Positions 7,668 through 18,373 of a DNA stretch of 64,000 bases are shown here, in pieces. Each line of letters begins with the position of its first letter. The first letter of the stretch is position 1. This DNA comes from an uncultured Pseudocitrobacter sp. (lineage in GTDB: Bacteria; Pseudomonadota; Gammaproteobacteria; Enterobacterales; Enterobacteriaceae), in assembly GCA_913778145.1 (NCBI GenBank), contig CAJYVI010000043.1:1-64000 (forward strand). Direction: 5' to 3'. The translations under genes were made by a program, and so were the position numbers. Under the pieces are notes generated by a model, which worked only from the letters and a program-made list of their open reading frames with translations, was not told where the DNA came from and did not search any database.

Positions 7668-8192
7668 TTAACGGGGATGGTTTACTTCTATAGATGTTAT
7701 AAATTCGATTATATCGCTATGATACGGTCCCTTTTCGAAGTCGATAACGACAAGTGCGCGGTTTCCATCAGGGCAAAGGGCAATGTGCTGGTAGTTTTTT
7801 GTTGCCGCAAAAAAGAATGTTTTTATGGAACAGGTAAATGCGCCAGCCGCCACGTTAGCTTGCTGAGAGTCGAGTAAATTCTCGTCAGTTATCTTCTCAA
7901 AAATCTTTTCTATATCATCGGGAGTCAGCTCCTGGCCTATGTCTATAGCTCTGGCCGCAAAAATCTGCTCGCTACGGCGGCTTACGAAAACGTCCATTCC
8001 ATTGAGCACAGCGTACTTTTTATCATTGATGGTTACTTTTTTAAAATCTTCGGGGATATTTAGGGTATATCGGCCATTATCTATTTGCGCCTTGAATGGT
8101 TCTGCCCTTGAGGGAAATATTGCGCGCCAGATTATAATTGCGATTATGAGTATAAAAATACGCAGTGCATTTCCCAACGTTAGAAATTGCAT
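7668..8192 (-). CDS. Hypothetical protein with N-terminal membrane anchor
   Basis: I do not recognise this gene. About 174 residues from MQFLTLGNALRIF. ATG 8192 is preferred because AAGGA sits at a good distance, while ATG 8198 lies directly against it. Residues about 7-24 (ALRIFILIIAIIIWRAIF) form one membrane segment or an uncleaved signal. The rest is soluble and probably periplasmic, with two Cys (FTCSIKT and LCPDG) that could pair. Base composition is clearly more A+T-rich than qorA and dnaB, and the E. coli K-12 order has no gene here, so it looks acquired. Confidence 0.6.
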   Translation of the reverse strand: MQFLTLGNALRIFILIIAIIIWRAIFPSRAEPFKAQIDNGRYTLNIPEDFKKVTINDKKYAVLNGMDVFVSRRSEQIFAARAIDIGQELTPDDIEKIFEKITDENLLDSQQANVAAGAFTCSIKTFFFAATKNYQHIALCPDGNRALVVIDFEKGPYHSDIIEFITSIEVNHPR

Positions 8193-8430
8193 AATCATTC
8201 CTTGATGGATTATGTATTTTGGTTATATATGTTTCTATTAAATTGATTTTAAATATAGTTAATTAAAAACTATTTTTAAAATATACTGATTAAAATCACC
8301 GCGCGCAATTATGTCATACGGGTGGGTAACGGCGGGCTCAAACCTTCTGCCACAGGTGGATAGCGCTTTAGCCATGGTAGCTTTGTCGCTATACTTGTCC
8401 TCTCTTTCTATCTCGGTAACTCCATTCACT
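8193..8430. promoter_or_regulatory. A+T-rich divergent region upstream of dnaB
   Basis: Bases 8200-8290 are very A+T-rich and probably belong to the acquired gene's promoter region. Nearer dnaB a TATACT -10 element is seen at 8390-8395, about 35 bases before the dnaB start, with only a weak -35. No operator is recognised. Confidence 0.4.
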
Positions 8431-9846
8431 ATGGCAGCAAATAAACCCTTCAACAAACAACAGACTGAAGCTCGTGAGCGTGATCCTCAGGTCGCCGGGC
8501 TGAAAGTGCCGCCGCACTCGATTGAAGCGGAACAGTCGGTGTTGGGCGGTTTGATGCTGGATAACGAACGCTGGGACGACGTTGCCGAGCGTGTCGTGTC
8601 TGATGATTTCTATACCCGTCCGCACCGCCATATCTTTACTGAAATGGGGCGCTTACAGGAAACGGGCAGCCCAATCGACCTGATTACGCTCGCGGAATCG
8701 CTGGAGCGTCAGGGGCAGCTTGATAGCGTGGGCGGCTTTGCTTATCTGGCGGAGTTATCAAAAAATACGCCAAGTGCGGCAAATATCAGCGCTTATGCCG
8801 ATATTGTACGTGAACGTGCCGTTGTCCGTGAGATGATCTCGGTGGCGAATGAGATCGCCGAAGCCGGGTTTGATCCCCAGGGGCGCACCAGCGAAGACCT
8901 ACTGGATCTCGCGGAATCCCGCGTCTTTAAAATCGCGGAAAGCCGCGCCAATAAAGATGAAGGCCCGAAAAACATTGCCGATGTGCTGGACGCCACCGTC
9001 GCGCGTATCGAGCAACTTTTCCAGCAGCCGCACGATGGTGTGACCGGGGTTAATACCGGCTATGACGATCTCAATAAAAAAACCGCAGGGCTGCAACCGT
9101 CGGATTTGATTATCGTCGCCGCGCGTCCGTCGATGGGTAAAACGACATTTGCGATGAACCTCGTCGAAAATGCGGCGATGTTACAGGATAAACCGGTGTT
9201 GATCTTCTCGCTCGAGATGCCATCGGAACAGATTATGATGCGTTCTCTGGCGTCGCTGTCGCGCGTCGACCAAACCAAAATCCGTACCGGCCAGCTGGAT
9301 GATGAAGACTGGGCGCGAATTTCCGGCACGATGGGCATTCTGCTTGAGAAGCGTAACATCTATATCGATGACTCCTCCGGCCTGACGCCAACGGAAGTGC
9401 GCTCGCGTGCGCGCCGTATCGCCCGAGAACACGGCGGTATTGGCCTTATTATGATCGACTACCTTCAGCTGATGCGCGTGCCGTCGCTTTCCGACAACCG
9501 TACCCTGGAAATTGCGGAAATTTCTCGCTCGCTCAAAGCGTTAGCGAAAGAATTGCATGTGCCGGTGGTGGCGCTGTCGCAGCTTAACCGCTCACTGGAA
9601 CAACGTGCCGATAAGCGCCCGGTCAACTCCGACCTGCGTGAATCCGGCTCCATCGAACAGGATGCCGACTTAATCATGTTTATCTACCGTGATGAGGTTT
9701 ATCACGAAAACAGTGACTTAAAAGGCATCGCCGAAATTATTATCGGTAAACAACGTAACGGCCCAATCGGTACCGTACGCCTTACCTTTAACGGGCAATG
9801 GTCGCGTTTCGATAACTACGCTGGCCCGCAGTACGACGACGAATAA
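8431..9846 (+). CDS. dnaB: Replicative DNA helicase
   Basis: 471 residues from [15 protein letters not shown], the E. coli DnaB length. The upstream extension to 8311 is not family sequence. The N-terminal collar domain ([28 protein letters not shown]) is followed by the linker helix and the RecA-like ATPase with Walker [11 protein letters not shown], Walker [11 protein letters not shown], and [18 protein letters not shown] near the C-terminus. The hexamer unwinds DNA at the fork with DnaC, DnaG and the Pol III holoenzyme. alr follows 47 bases later on the same strand. Confidence 0.98.
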   Translation: MAANKPFNKQQTEARERDPQVAGLKVPPHSIEAEQSVLGGLMLDNERWDDVAERVVSDDFYTRPHRHIFTEMGRLQETGSPIDLITLAESLERQGQLDSVGGFAYLAELSKNTPSAANISAYADIVRERAVVREMISVANEIAEAGFDPQGRTSEDLLDLAESRVFKIAESRANKDEGPKNIADVLDATVARIEQLFQQPHDGVTGVNTGYDDLNKKTAGLQPSDLIIVAARPSMGKTTFAMNLVENAAMLQDKPVLIFSLEMPSEQIMMRSLASLSRVDQTKIRTGQLDDEDWARISGTMGILLEKRNIYIDDSSGLTPTEVRSRARRIAREHGGIGLIMIDYLQLMRVPSLSDNRTLEIAEISRSLKALAKELHVPVVALSQLNRSLEQRADKRPVNSDLRESGSIEQDADLIMFIYRDEVYHENSDLKGIAEIIIGKQRNGPIGTVRLTFNGQWSRFDNYAGPQYDDE

Positions 9847-9893
9847 CAAGATTGATTCAGGTAACTCAAGCAAACACTTTTCAAGGAACACAA

Positions 9894-10973
9894 ATGCAAG
9901 CGGCAACTGTAGTGATTAACCGCCGCGCTCTGCGACACAATCTGCAACGTCTGCGTGAACTGGCGCCTGCCAGCAAACTGGTTGCGGTGGTGAAAGCGAA
10001 CGCCTACGGACACGGTCTTCTGGAGACTGCGCGAACGCTCCCCGATGCTGACGCCTTTGGCGTCGCCCGTCTGGAAGAGGCCCTGCGGTTGCGCGAGGGC
10101 GGCATTACCCAGCCCATCTTACTGCTGGAAGGCTTCTTTAACGCCTCCGATCTGCCGGTTATCGCTGAACAGCAGCTTCATACCGCCGTGCATAATATGG
10201 AACAGCTGGAAGCGCTGGAGACCGCGCAGCTCAGCCGCCCGGTGACGGTGTGGATGAAACTGGATACCGGCATGCACCGTCTGGGCGTGCGCCCGGAAGC
10301 GGCGGATGCGTTTTATCAGCGTCTGAGCCAGTGTAAAAATGTCAGCCAGCCGGTCAACATCGTCAGCCACTTTGCGCGTGCCGATGAACCCGAGTGCGGC
10401 GCGACGGAAAAACAGCTCGATATCTTCAATACTTTCTGTGAAGGCAAGCCGGGGAAACGCTCTATCGCAGCGTCTGGCGGCATTTTGCTGTGGCCGCAGT
10501 CGCATTTCGACTGGGCGCGTCCGGGCATCATTCTCTACGGCGTATCGCCGCTGGAACAAAAGCCCTGGGGGCCGGATTTCGGCTTCCAGCCGGTGATGTC
10601 GCTGACCTCCAGCCTTATTGCCGTGCGCGAGCATAAAGCCGGTGAGCCGGTCGGCTACGGCGGTACTTGGGTCAGCGAGCGTGATACACGTCTGGGCGTG
10701 GTGGCGATGGGCTATGGCGACGGCTACCCGCGCGCTGCGCCGTCCGGCACACCGGTGCTGGTTAATGGCCGTGAAGTGCCGATTGTCGGGCGCGTGGCGA
10801 TGGATATGATCTGCGTTGACCTGGGGCCTGAAGCGCAGGATAAGGCGGGCGATCCGGTAGTGATGTGGGGCGAAGGGCTGCCTGTTGAACGCATCGCGGA
10901 AATCACAAAAGTGAGTGCTTACGAACTTATCACGCGTCTGACGTCGCGCGTGGCGATGAAGTATATTGATTGA
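9894..10973 (+). CDS. alr: Alanine racemase, biosynthetic
   Basis: 359 residues from [22 protein letters not shown] upstream supports ATG 9894. PLP enzyme making D-alanine for peptidoglycan. The PLP lysine is Lys34 in [10 protein letters not shown], and the catalytic tyrosine lies in [24 protein letters not shown] and [10 protein letters not shown] are further family motifs. It is probably transcribed with dnaB as well as from its own promoter. A REP pair follows at once. Confidence 0.97.
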   Translation: MQAATVVINRRALRHNLQRLRELAPASKLVAVVKANAYGHGLLETARTLPDADAFGVARLEEALRLREGGITQPILLLEGFFNASDLPVIAEQQLHTAVHNMEQLEALETAQLSRPVTVWMKLDTGMHRLGVRPEAADAFYQRLSQCKNVSQPVNIVSHFARADEPECGATEKQLDIFNTFCEGKPGKRSIAASGGILLWPQSHFDWARPGIILYGVSPLEQKPWGPDFGFQPVMSLTSSLIAVREHKAGEPVGYGGTWVSERDTRLGVVAMGYGDGYPRAAPSGTPVLVNGREVPIVGRVAMDMICVDLGPEAQDKAGDPVVMWGEGLPVERIAEITKVSAYELITRLTSRVAMKYID

Positions 10974-10986
10974 TTGTGCGGTTTGG

Positions 10987-11066
10987 TGCCGGATGCGCTG
11001 ACGCTTATCCGGCCTACAAATCGTGCTTTAACCGTAGGCCGGATAAGGCGCAAGCCGCATCCGACA
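10987..11066. repeat. REP pair (BIME) between alr and tyrB
   Basis: GCCGGATGCGCTGACGCTTA at 10988 and its inverted partner GTAGGCCGGATAAGGCGCAA at 11034 form a typical head-to-head REP pair. Confidence 0.9.
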
Positions 11067-11153
11067 ATGTTCCTGACAACATCCTCTCGACCTTCTCCTG
11101 CTTCCGGTTTATTGTGTTATTACCTGCCTTCTGTAAACCTGGAGAACCACCTC

Positions 11154-12347
11154 GTGTTTCAAAAAGTTGACGCCTACGCTGGCGACCCTATTCTTTCGCT
11201 GATGGAGCGTTTTAAAGACGATCCGTGCAGCGATAAAGTGAACCTCAGTATCGGCCTGTACTATAACGAAGAGGGCATCATCCCCCAGCTTCAGGCCGTT
11301 GCTGCCGCCGAAAAGCGCCTTGCCGCCGAGCCGCATAGCGCCTCGCTTTACCTGCCGATGGAAGGGCTGAACAGCTACCGTCAGGCCATTGTGCCGCTGC
11401 TGTTTGGTGCCGACCATCCGGTGCTGGCTGAGAAACGCGTCGCCACTATTCAGACGCTGGGCGGTTCCGGTGCGCTGAAAGTGGGGGCGGATTTCCTCAA
11501 ACGCTACTTCCCGGATTCTGGCGTCTGGGTCAGCGATCCGACCTGGGAAAACCACGTCGCCATCTTTGAAGGCGCGGGCTTTACGGTTAACACCTATCCG
11601 TGGTTCGATGCTGAGACCAACGGCGTGCGTGTTGACGCGCTGCTGGAAACCCTCAACACGTTGCCTGCGCAAAGCATCGTGCTGCTGCATCCGTGCTGCC
11701 ACAACCCAACCGGCGCGGACCTGACGAACAGCCAGTGGGATGCGGTGACGGAGGTGCTGAAGGCGCGCAACCTGATCCCGTTCCTTGATATCGCCTATCA
11801 GGGCTTTGGCGGCGGCATGGAGCAGGATGCCTATGCCATCCGCACGATTGCGTCGGCGGGCTTACCGGTGCTGGTGAGCAACTCATTTTCAAAAATTTTC
11901 TCGTTATACGGTGAGCGTATCGGCGGCTTGTCTGTGGTCTGCGAAGATGCTGATGCGGCAGGGCGCGTGCTGGGCCAGCTGAAAGCGACGGTGCGTCGTA
12001 ACTACTCCAGCCCGCCGACGACCGGCGCGCAGCTTGTGTCTACCGTGCTCAACGACAACGCGCTGAAGGCCTCGTGGCTGGCGGAAGTGGAAGCCATGCG
12101 CACGCGTATTCTGGACATGCGCCAGGCGCTGGTGAACGTACTGAAAGAAGCCATGCCGGACGGGAATTTCGATTACCTCCTCAAGCAACGCGGTATGTTC
12201 AGCTATACCGGCCTGAGCGCTGCGCAGGTTGATCGCCTGCGTGATGAGTTCGGCGTCTACCTGATTGCCAGCGGTCGTATGTGCGTTGCCGGGCTGAATT
12301 CCCGTAACGTGCACCGCGTCGCGCAGGCATTCGCGGCGGTAATGTAA
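11154..12347 (+). CDS. tyrB: Aromatic-amino-acid (tyrosine) aminotransferase
   Basis: 397 residues starting with GTG at 11154 (reads [14 protein letters not shown]). GGAGAA lies 7 bases upstream. Class I PLP aminotransferase acting in tyrosine, phenylalanine and leucine synthesis. Visible motifs are [29 protein letters not shown], the PLP lysine in [17 protein letters not shown], and the substrate-binding Arg in [12 protein letters not shown]. In E. coli it is repressed by TyrR with tyrosine. I see only a TGTAAA half-site upstream (11132), so TyrR control is not shown here. Confidence 0.97.
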   Translation: MFQKVDAYAGDPILSLMERFKDDPCSDKVNLSIGLYYNEEGIIPQLQAVAAAEKRLAAEPHSASLYLPMEGLNSYRQAIVPLLFGADHPVLAEKRVATIQTLGGSGALKVGADFLKRYFPDSGVWVSDPTWENHVAIFEGAGFTVNTYPWFDAETNGVRVDALLETLNTLPAQSIVLLHPCCHNPTGADLTNSQWDAVTEVLKARNLIPFLDIAYQGFGGGMEQDAYAIRTIASAGLPVLVSNSFSKIFSLYGERIGGLSVVCEDADAAGRVLGQLKATVRRNYSSPPTTGAQLVSTVLNDNALKASWLAEVEAMRTRILDMRQALVNVLKEAMPDGNFDYLLKQRGMFSYTGLSAAQVDRLRDEFGVYLIASGRMCVAGLNSRNVHRVAQAFAAVM

Positions 12348-12358
12348 GCAAGCACTCA

Positions 12359-12390
12359 CTCTTCACGCGTCATCGCTGCCGCGTGAAGAG
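12359..12390 (+). terminator. Terminator hairpin after tyrB
   Basis: Eleven-base perfect stem CTCTTCACGCG/CGCGTGAAGAG, 12 bases after the tyrB stop. Only a weak T-run follows. Confidence 0.65.
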
Positions 12391-12544
12391 TCCTGCAAGG
12401 CAAAAGTGTGATCCCTTATCCTTTTTCCAGGATAAATCCTGGAAAATCCTTCCCTTCACTCCCTGTAACCGTTAAGGTCTTTCTAATTTTTTGAAGCACT
12501 ACTCACTTTAAAACAAAAAACAAGACGACGATTTAGGGAAAACT

Positions 12545-13258
12545 ATGCGCAAGATCACACAGGCGCTGAGCGCCGTTTGTTTGTTGTTCGCGTTAAATAA
12601 CACGGTTACCGCTCACGCTTCATCACCTTCTCCGCTCTATCCGGGTACGGATGTCGCTAAACTGGCCGAACAGGCACCGATCCACTGGGTATCCGTGGCG
12701 CAAATTGAAAACAGCCTGATGAATCATCCACCGATGGCGGTGGGTTTTGATATCGACGATACGGTGCTGTTTTCCAGCCCCGGCTTCTGGCGCGGGCAGA
12801 AAACCTGGTCTCCGGGCAGCGAAGAGTATCTGCAGAACCCTGCATTCTGGGAAAAAATGAACAACGGTTGGGATGAGTTCAGCATTCCAAAAGAAGTGGC
12901 CCGTTCACTGATTGCAATGCACGTGAAGCGCGGCGACAGCATCTATTTCGTTACCGGGCGTAGCGAAACCAAAACTGAAACGGTCTCCAAAACGTTGCAG
13001 GACTATTTCCTGATCCCGGCGACCAGCATGAATCCGGTTATTTTTGCCGGTGATAAACCGGGCCAGAATACCAAAACGCAGTGGCTAAAAGAGAAGGGCG
13101 TAAAGATCTTCTACGGCGATTCGGATAACGATATCTCGGCGGCGCGTGAAGCAGGCGCCCGTGGCATCCGCGTGCTGCGCGCCTCAAACTCCACGTATCG
13201 ACCGTTGCCGCAGGCGGGCAAGTACAATGAAGAAGTGATTGTGAATTCCGAGTACTAA
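12545..13258 (+). CDS. aphA: Class B acid phosphatase/phosphotransferase, periplasmic
   Basis: 237 residues, as in E. coli and Salmonella. A Sec signal peptide ([20 protein letters not shown]) is probably cleaved after VTAHA near residue 25. The HAD-type (DDDD) motifs are present: nucleophile Asp in [14 protein letters not shown], then FVTGRS and [21 protein letters not shown]. It hydrolyses organic phosphomonoesters in the periplasm and needs a divalent metal. A palindrome lies upstream at 12423-12446. A terminator hairpin follows at 13298. Confidence 0.96.
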   Translation: MRKITQALSAVCLLFALNNTVTAHASSPSPLYPGTDVAKLAEQAPIHWVSVAQIENSLMNHPPMAVGFDIDDTVLFSSPGFWRGQKTWSPGSEEYLQNPAFWEKMNNGWDEFSIPKEVARSLIAMHVKRGDSIYFVTGRSETKTETVSKTLQDYFLIPATSMNPVIFAGDKPGQNTKTQWLKEKGVKIFYGDSDNDISAAREAGARGIRVLRASNSTYRPLPQAGKYNEEVIVNSEY

Positions 13259-13297
13259 ACGCCCCGCAGATAAATGATGCTTTTTTAGTCAAAAATC

Positions 13298-13328
13298 AGT
13301 CGCCGGAAGGTTTCACCTTTCGGCGACT
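13298..13328 (+). terminator. Hairpin after aphA
   Basis: Fourteen-base arms AGTCGCCGGAAGGT/ACCTTTCGGCGACT with one mismatch and a TTC loop. It is the likely end of the aphA transcript. In E. coli yjbQ would follow here, but none is seen in 13259-13389. Confidence 0.6.
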
Positions 13329-13389
13329 TGTTGCACACTGAGGTGATGACGTTTGGCACACCGTGGCTCGTGAGACTAAGAGGTATAAT

Positions 13390-13743
13390 ATGACCAGTTC
13401 GGATCTTTTGGTGTACTGCATGGCAAAGAGTGGCGCAGAGCAAAGCGTACACAGCGACTGGAAAGCGACGCAGATTAAGGTCGCGGATGTGCTTTTCGCA
13501 ATGGTCAAAGAGGTGGAAGAGCGCCCGGCGGTGTCGTTGAAAACCAGCCCGGAGCTGGCAGAATTGCTGCGTCAGCAGCACAGCGATGTGCGTCCCAGCC
13601 GTCATCTTAATAAAGCGCACTGGAGCACGGTTTATCTTGACGGCACGTTGCCGGATTCGCAAATTTACTACCTGGTCGATGCCTCGTATCAGCAGGCGAT
13701 AACGCTGCTACCGGAACAAACCCGGCAGCAGCTAGCGAAATGA
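13390..13743 (+). CDS. yjbR: YjbR family (MmcQ/YjbR-like) protein
   Basis: 117 residues from MTSSDLLVYCMAKSGAEQSV. The frame is open nine codons further upstream, but the AGAGG before ATG 13390 and homologue length favour this start. Family motifs are DWKATQIKVADVLFAMV, VSLKTSPELAELLRQQH, LNKAHWSTVYLDGTLP and YLVDASYQQA. The fold is CyaY-like, and the molecular role is not established as far as I know. It ends one base before the convergent uvrA stop. Confidence 0.93.
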   Translation: MTSSDLLVYCMAKSGAEQSVHSDWKATQIKVADVLFAMVKEVEERPAVSLKTSPELAELLRQQHSDVRPSRHLNKAHWSTVYLDGTLPDSQIYYLVDASYQQAITLLPEQTRQQLAK

Positions 13744-16569
13744 CTACTTCAGCATCGGTTTAAGGAAGCGCGCCGTATGTGAGGCTTCGCATTCGGCGAC
13801 GGTTTCCGGCGTGCCGGAGACGAGAATTTCCCCGCCGCCGCTGCCGCCTTCCGGGCCGAGGTCAACAATCCAGTCGGCGGTTTTGATCACATCAAGGTTG
13901 TGCTCAATCACCACGATGGTGTTGCCCTGGTCGCGCAGCTGGTGCAGCACTTCCAGCAGTTGCTGAATATCCGCGAAATGCAGGCCGGTGGTCGGCTCAT
14001 CGAGAATGTACAGCGTCTGCCCGGTGCCGCGTTTAGAGAGCTCACGCGCCAGCTTCACGCGCTGGGCTTCACCACCAGAAAGTGTGGTTGCCGCCTGGCC
14101 GAGACGAATGTAGGTCAGGCCCACGTCCATCAGGGTTTGCAGCTTACGCGCCAGCGCCGGAACGGCATCAAAGAACTCACGCGCTTCTTCAATGGTCATA
14201 TCCAGCACTTCGTGGATGGTTTTGCCTTTGTACTTAATCTCCAGCGTTTCGCGGTTATAGCGTTTGCCTTTGCACTGGTCGCACGGCACGTAGATATCCG
14301 GCAGGAAGTGCATTTCGACTTTGATTACGCCATCGCCCTGACATGCTTCGCAGCGCCCACCACGGACGTTAAAGCTGAAACGCCCCGGTGTATAGCCGCG
14401 CGCGCGTGATTCCGGAACGCCCGCGAACAGCTCACGCACAGGCGTAAAGACGCCGGTGTAGGTTGCCGGGTTAGAACGCGGCGTACGGCCAATTGGGCTT
14501 TGGTCGATATCGATAACTTTGTCGAAGTGCTCAAGCCCCTGAACATCGCGATACGGCGCTGGTTCGGCGATAGTCGCGCCGTTTAGCTGACGCTGAGCAA
14601 TCGGGAACAAGGTATCGTTAATCAGCGTAGATTTCCCGGAACCGGATACCCCGGTGATACAGGTAAACAGGCCGACGGGCAGCGTCAGCGTGACATCTTT
14701 CAGGTTGTTGCCGCGCGCGCCGCTCAGTTTCAGAACTTTCGCCGGGTCCGCCGGTACGCGATTTTTCGGCACCTCGATTTTACGTTTGCCGCTCATGAAC
14801 TGGCCGGTTAACGATTCCGGCACCGCCATGATGTCATCCAGCGTGCCTTCCGCCACTACCTGACCACCGTGCACACCTGCTCCAGGACCGATGTCGATAA
14901 CGTGGTCAGCGGCGCGAATGGCGTCTTCATCGTGCTCGACCACGATCACCGTGTTACCGAGGTTACGCAGGTGAATCAATGTGCCGAGCAGACGTTCGTT
15001 GTCGCGCTGGTGCAGTCCGATGGACGGCTCATCCAGCACGTACATCACGCCGACTAACCCGGCGCCAATCTGGCTCGCCAGACGGATACGCTGGGCTTCA
15101 CCGCCGGAAAGCGTTTCTGCCGAACGGGAGAGCGTCAGGTAGTTCAGGCCAACGTTGACCAGGAACTTCAGGCGATCGCCAATCTCTTTCAGCACTTTTT
15201 CGGCGATTTTCGCGCGCTGGCCGGAAAGTTTCAGATTATTGAAGAAGTCCATCGCATGGCCGATGCTCATGTCGGAGATGGTCGGCAGCGGAGTGTTTTC
15301 AACGTACACGTGGCGCGCTTCGCGACGCAGACGTGTACCTTCACAGCTGGCGCATGGACGGTTGCTGATGAACTTCGCCAGCTCTTCGCGCACCGCGCTG
15401 GATTCCGTTTCTTTATAACGGCGTTCCATATTGTGCAGCACGCCTTCAAATGGATGACGACGCACGGAGGTGTCGCCGCGATCGTTCATGTATTTGAATT
15501 CGATAGATTCTTTACCAGAACCGTACAGCACCACTTTCTGTACTGACGCGTTCAGGCTGCCCCACGGGGCTTCAACGTCGAAATCATAATGCTCCGCCAG
15601 CGAGCGCAGCATCTGGAAATAGTAGAAGTTACGGCGATCCCAACCGCGAATCGCGCCTCCCGCCAACGACAGTTCCGGGTTTTGGATAATGCGGTCCGGG
15701 TCGAAATATTGCTGCACACCCAGGCCGTCACAGGTGGGGCACGCGCCCGCCGGGTTGTTGAACGAGAACAGACGTGGTTCCAGTTCGCTCATGCTGTAGC
15801 CGCAAATCGGGCAGGCGAAGTTGGCGGAGAAGAGCAGTTCATCCGCTTTCGGATCGTCCATATCAGAGACGATCGCCGTGCCGCCGGAAAGCTCCAGTGC
15901 GGTTTCAAATGATTCAGCCAGACGCTGCGCCAGGTCTTCGCGCACCTTGAAACGGTCGATAACCACTTCAATGGTGTGTTTCTTTTGCAGTTCCAGCGTC
16001 GGCGGATCGGAGAGGTCACACACTTCGCCATCGATACGCGCGCGGATGTAGCCCTGGCTTGCCAGGTTTTCCAGCGTTTTGGTGTGCTCGCCTTTACGCT
16101 CTTTAATGATAGGCGCCAGCAGCATCAGGCGTTTGCCTTCCGGCTGCGTCAGCACGTTGTCGACCATCTGGCTCACGGTTTGCGCCGCCAGCGGCACGTC
16201 GTGATCTGGGCAGCGTGGCTCGCCTACGCGGGCATACAGCAGACGCAGGTAGTCGTGAATTTCGGTAATGGTCCCGACCGTGGAACGCGGGTTATGGGAG
16301 GTCGACTTCTGCTCAATAGAGATAGCAGGCGACAGCCCTTCGATATGATCGACATCCGGCTTCTCCATCAGCGACAGGAACTGGCGCGCATACGCAGAAA
16401 GCGATTCGACGTAGCGACGCTGCCCCTCGGCGTAAAGGGTGTCAAAAGCCAGTGAAGATTTGCCAGACCCCGACAGCCCGGTAACGACAATCAGTTTGTC
16501 GCGCGGGATGATGAGGTTGATATTTTTGAGATTGTGGGTGCGGGCGCCCCGAACTTCGATCTTATCCAT
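13744..16569 (-). CDS. uvrA: Excinuclease ABC subunit A
   Basis: 941 residues, one more than E. coli UvrA. DNA-damage recognition ATPase of nucleotide excision repair, working with UvrB. Two ABC modules: Walker [17 protein letters not shown] near residue 31 and [15 protein letters not shown] near 640, each with an LSGGEAQR signature. Zinc modules are CPICGYS...CPTCDGLG and [11 protein letters not shown]...[12 protein letters not shown]. It is transcribed divergently from ssb, with a LexA box in the shared 247-base region. Confidence 0.98.
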   Translation of the reverse strand: MDKIEVRGARTHNLKNINLIIPRDKLIVVTGLSGSGKSSLAFDTLYAEGQRRYVESLSAYARQFLSLMEKPDVDHIEGLSPAISIEQKSTSHNPRSTVGTITEIHDYLRLLYARVGEPRCPDHDVPLAAQTVSQMVDNVLTQPEGKRLMLLAPIIKERKGEHTKTLENLASQGYIRARIDGEVCDLSDPPTLELQKKHTIEVVIDRFKVREDLAQRLAESFETALELSGGTAIVSDMDDPKADELLFSANFACPICGYSMSELEPRLFSFNNPAGACPTCDGLGVQQYFDPDRIIQNPELSLAGGAIRGWDRRNFYYFQMLRSLAEHYDFDVEAPWGSLNASVQKVVLYGSGKESIEFKYMNDRGDTSVRRHPFEGVLHNMERRYKETESSAVREELAKFISNRPCASCEGTRLRREARHVYVENTPLPTISDMSIGHAMDFFNNLKLSGQRAKIAEKVLKEIGDRLKFLVNVGLNYLTLSRSAETLSGGEAQRIRLASQIGAGLVGVMYVLDEPSIGLHQRDNERLLGTLIHLRNLGNTVIVVEHDEDAIRAADHVIDIGPGAGVHGGQVVAEGTLDDIMAVPESLTGQFMSGKRKIEVPKNRVPADPAKVLKLSGARGNNLKDVTLTLPVGLFTCITGVSGSGKSTLINDTLFPIAQRQLNGATIAEPAPYRDVQGLEHFDKVIDIDQSPIGRTPRSNPATYTGVFTPVRELFAGVPESRARGYTPGRFSFNVRGGRCEACQGDGVIKVEMHFLPDIYVPCDQCKGKRYNRETLEIKYKGKTIHEVLDMTIEEAREFFDAVPALARKLQTLMDVGLTYIRLGQAATTLSGGEAQRVKLARELSKRGTGQTLYILDEPTTGLHFADIQQLLEVLHQLRDQGNTIVVIEHNLDVIKTADWIVDLGPEGGSGGGEILVSGTPETVAECEASHTARFLKPMLK

Positions 16570-16650
16570 TTACCTTTCCCGGTAGAGACTCGGCTTGCCA
16601 GATTTGTTTGAAGGACAAACGGCGGAAACGGCTAATTATGACACAATTCA

Positions 16651-16670
16651 CCCTGAATGAATATACAGTA
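16651..16670. promoter_or_regulatory. LexA (SOS) box between uvrA and ssb
   Basis: CTG at 16653 and CAG at 16666 are separated by ten A/T-rich bases (AATGAATATA), matching the CTG-N10-CAG LexA rule. It lies 82 bases upstream of uvrA. In E. coli a box at this place represses uvrA and one ssb promoter. Confidence 0.9.
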
Positions 16671-16816
16671 GTGGAATGTGCATTCCATATAACAGTGTAA
16701 GATATTCAACGCCAATGAGTTTTATGGAATGGGCCTCGCATGCTATCAAAACACCACTTTGAAATGCTACAATCGCGCGTTTACACTATTAAGAAACACA
16801 TTCAGGAGAGACAATC

Positions 16817-17347
16817 ATGGCCAGCAGAGGCGTAAACAAGGTGATTCTCGTCGGTAATCTGGGCCAGGACCCGGAAGTACGCTACATGCCGAATGGTGGC
16901 GCAGTTGCCAACATTACGCTGGCTACTTCCGAATCCTGGCGTGATAAAGCGACCGGTGAAATGAAAGAGCAGACTGAATGGCACCGTGTTGTGCTGTTCG
17001 GCAAACTCGCGGAAGTTGCGGGTGAATACCTGCGTAAAGGCTCTCAGGTTTATATTGAAGGTCAGCTGCGTACCCGTAAATGGACCGATCAGTCCGGCGT
17101 TGAAAAATACACCACCGAAGTGGTTGTGAACGTTGGCGGCACTATGCAGATGCTGGGTGGCCGTCAGGGCGGTGGCGCACCGGCAGGTGGTCAGGGTCAG
17201 CAGCAGGGCGGTTGGGGCCAGCCTCAGCAGCCGCAGGGCGGCAACCAGTTCAGCGGCGGCGCGCAGTCTCGTCCGCAGCAGCAGCAGTCCGCTCCGGCAC
17301 CGTCTAACGAACCGCCGATGGATTTCGACGACGACATCCCGTTCTGA
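16817..17347 (+). CDS. ssb: Single-stranded DNA-binding protein
   Basis: 176 residues. The OB fold is in the first ~112 residues ([56 protein letters not shown]). Then comes a disordered G/Q-rich linker with a QQQQ run, and the acidic tip MDFDDDIPF that binds partner proteins. The tetramer coats single-stranded DNA in replication, repair and recombination. AGGAGAG lies just before the ATG. The gene diverges from uvrA and ends in a strong terminator. Confidence 0.98.
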   Translation: MASRGVNKVILVGNLGQDPEVRYMPNGGAVANITLATSESWRDKATGEMKEQTEWHRVVLFGKLAEVAGEYLRKGSQVYIEGQLRTRKWTDQSGVEKYTTEVVVNVGGTMQMLGGRQGGGAPAGGQGQQQGGWGQPQQPQGGNQFSGGAQSRPQQQQSAPAPSNEPPMDFDDDIPF

Positions 17348-17360
17348 TTTTCAGACATAA

Positions 17361-17387
17361 AAAAACCTGCGAAAGCAGGTTTTTTTA
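17361..17387 (+). terminator. Terminator after ssb
   Basis: ACCTGC-GAAA-GCAGGT hairpin with AAAAA before and TTTTTT after, so it may work in both directions (ssb and the convergent yjcB). Confidence 0.9.
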
Positions 17388-17402
17388 TGAGTAATACTTT
17401 TA

Positions 17403-17684
17403 TCAGGTCAACACCATTGGCCACTCTGGCGGTGTCTGGCTCATCACTTCCACCATCACCTCTTTGATGTTATTGCAGATAGTCGCAATATCCACCATCG
17501 TAATTCCCAGCAGCCCGGTAGCGAACCAGCAGGCAGACGCTACGCCCAGCGCGCTGCAAATTACCGCAAGACCCGCGTAATCAGCTTTGCGTAAGCGAAT
17601 TTTCAGAGTACTGGCAAGGAACATCAGAATGGCGCTGAAAAGCGGCCAACGTAACAGTACGACACCTGTAGAGATGGAAACCAT
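17403..17684 (-). CDS. yjcB: YjcB, small inner-membrane protein of unknown function
   Basis: 93 residues as in E. coli. About three hydrophobic segments are seen (LLRWPLFSAILMFLAS, YAGLAVICSALGVASACWFA, GLLGITMVDIATI), then a soluble tail ending SQTPPEWPMVLT. No function is established. Convergent with ssb. Confidence 0.88.
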   Translation of the reverse strand: MVSISTGVVLLRWPLFSAILMFLASTLKIRLRKADYAGLAVICSALGVASACWFATGLLGITMVDIATICNNIKEVMVEVMSQTPPEWPMVLT

Positions 17685-17956
17685 GAGACCTTATCCTCGG
17701 AGATAAACGGTATGCCCTGACAGCGCGGCGTTCTCACGAAGGTGTAGTCCACTCTGGCTATCGACAGGCAATCACAAATGATATGAAACGCTGTTTTTGT
17801 TTCACTCTATACTGTGAACTATATCACAATTGCTGTTTTATTCACCAGAGGTAAACGCAGCAAATTGCGCCATTTATCGCTGACAATAGTTACATAAGGA
17901 AAGGGCTCTGTTTTACCTGCAGGCCGGATAAGCGCAAGCGTCATCCGGCGCGATGC
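17685..17956. other. yjcB-soxS intergenic region, with one REP
   Basis: No gene is seen in these 272 bases. In the K-12 order pdeC (yjcC) lies here, but it is absent. A single REP element (AGGCCGGATAAGCGCAAGCG and its inverted part) is at about 17919-17949, just beyond the soxS stop. Confidence 0.7.
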
Positions 17957-18286
17957 TTATGCTGACAGGCGATGGCGATAGTCGCTCGGCGTGCGGTCGA
18001 ATTCGCGGCGGAATACGCGCGAGAAGGTTTGCTGGGAAACATAGCCAAGGTCCATCGCAATATCGAAAATTGGGCGCTGCGTATTTCGTAACTCCTGCGC
18101 GGCTAAGAGCAAACGACGCTGACGGATGTACTCACCCAACGTTTGATGCATCTCGGTGCGGAACATCCGTTGCAGATACCACTTCGAGTATCCGGATTTT
18201 TTCGCCACGACATCAATGTTAAGTGGTTGATCGATATGTTCATCTATCCATTCGATAAGCGTTTGAATAATTTCCCGATGGGACAT
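17957..18286 (-). CDS. soxS: Superoxide response activator SoxS (AraC/XylS family)
   Basis: 109 residues, two longer than E. coli SoxS. It is a stand-alone AraC-type DNA-binding domain with two helix-turn-helix units: NIDVVAKKSGYSKWYLQRMF and IFDIAMDLGYVSQQTFSRVFRREF. It activates sodA, zwf, nfo, micF and other genes after oxidised SoxR induces it. Divergent from soxR, with the SoxR operator between them. Confidence 0.97.
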   Translation of the reverse strand: MSHREIIQTLIEWIDEHIDQPLNIDVVAKKSGYSKWYLQRMFRTEMHQTLGEYIRQRRLLLAAQELRNTQRPIFDIAMDLGYVSQQTFSRVFRREFDRTPSDYRHRLSA

Positions 18287-18344
18287 AAGGCTCTCCCCGT
18301 TGTCTATTTTTGCTTCAACTTTTGTCTTGCTGGCGAGTATAATT

Positions 18345-18362
18345 CCTCAAGTTAACTTGAGG
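18345..18362. promoter_or_regulatory. SoxR operator
   Basis: Perfect 18-base palindrome CCTCAAGTTAACTTGAGG in the 87-base soxS-soxR gap. This is the known SoxR site, placed within the soxS promoter, where MerR-type activators untwist an over-long spacer. Confidence 0.95.
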
Positions 18363-18373
18363 TAAAGCAGAAA

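Noticed and set aside
8311..8430. 40-residue N-terminal extension of dnaB
   Set aside because: Family members begin [10 protein letters not shown]. The extension covers the likely promoter.
10974..11153. 60-residue N-terminal extension of tyrB from 10974
   Set aside because: It is translated from the REP pair. GTG 11154 has a ribosome site and gives the family length.
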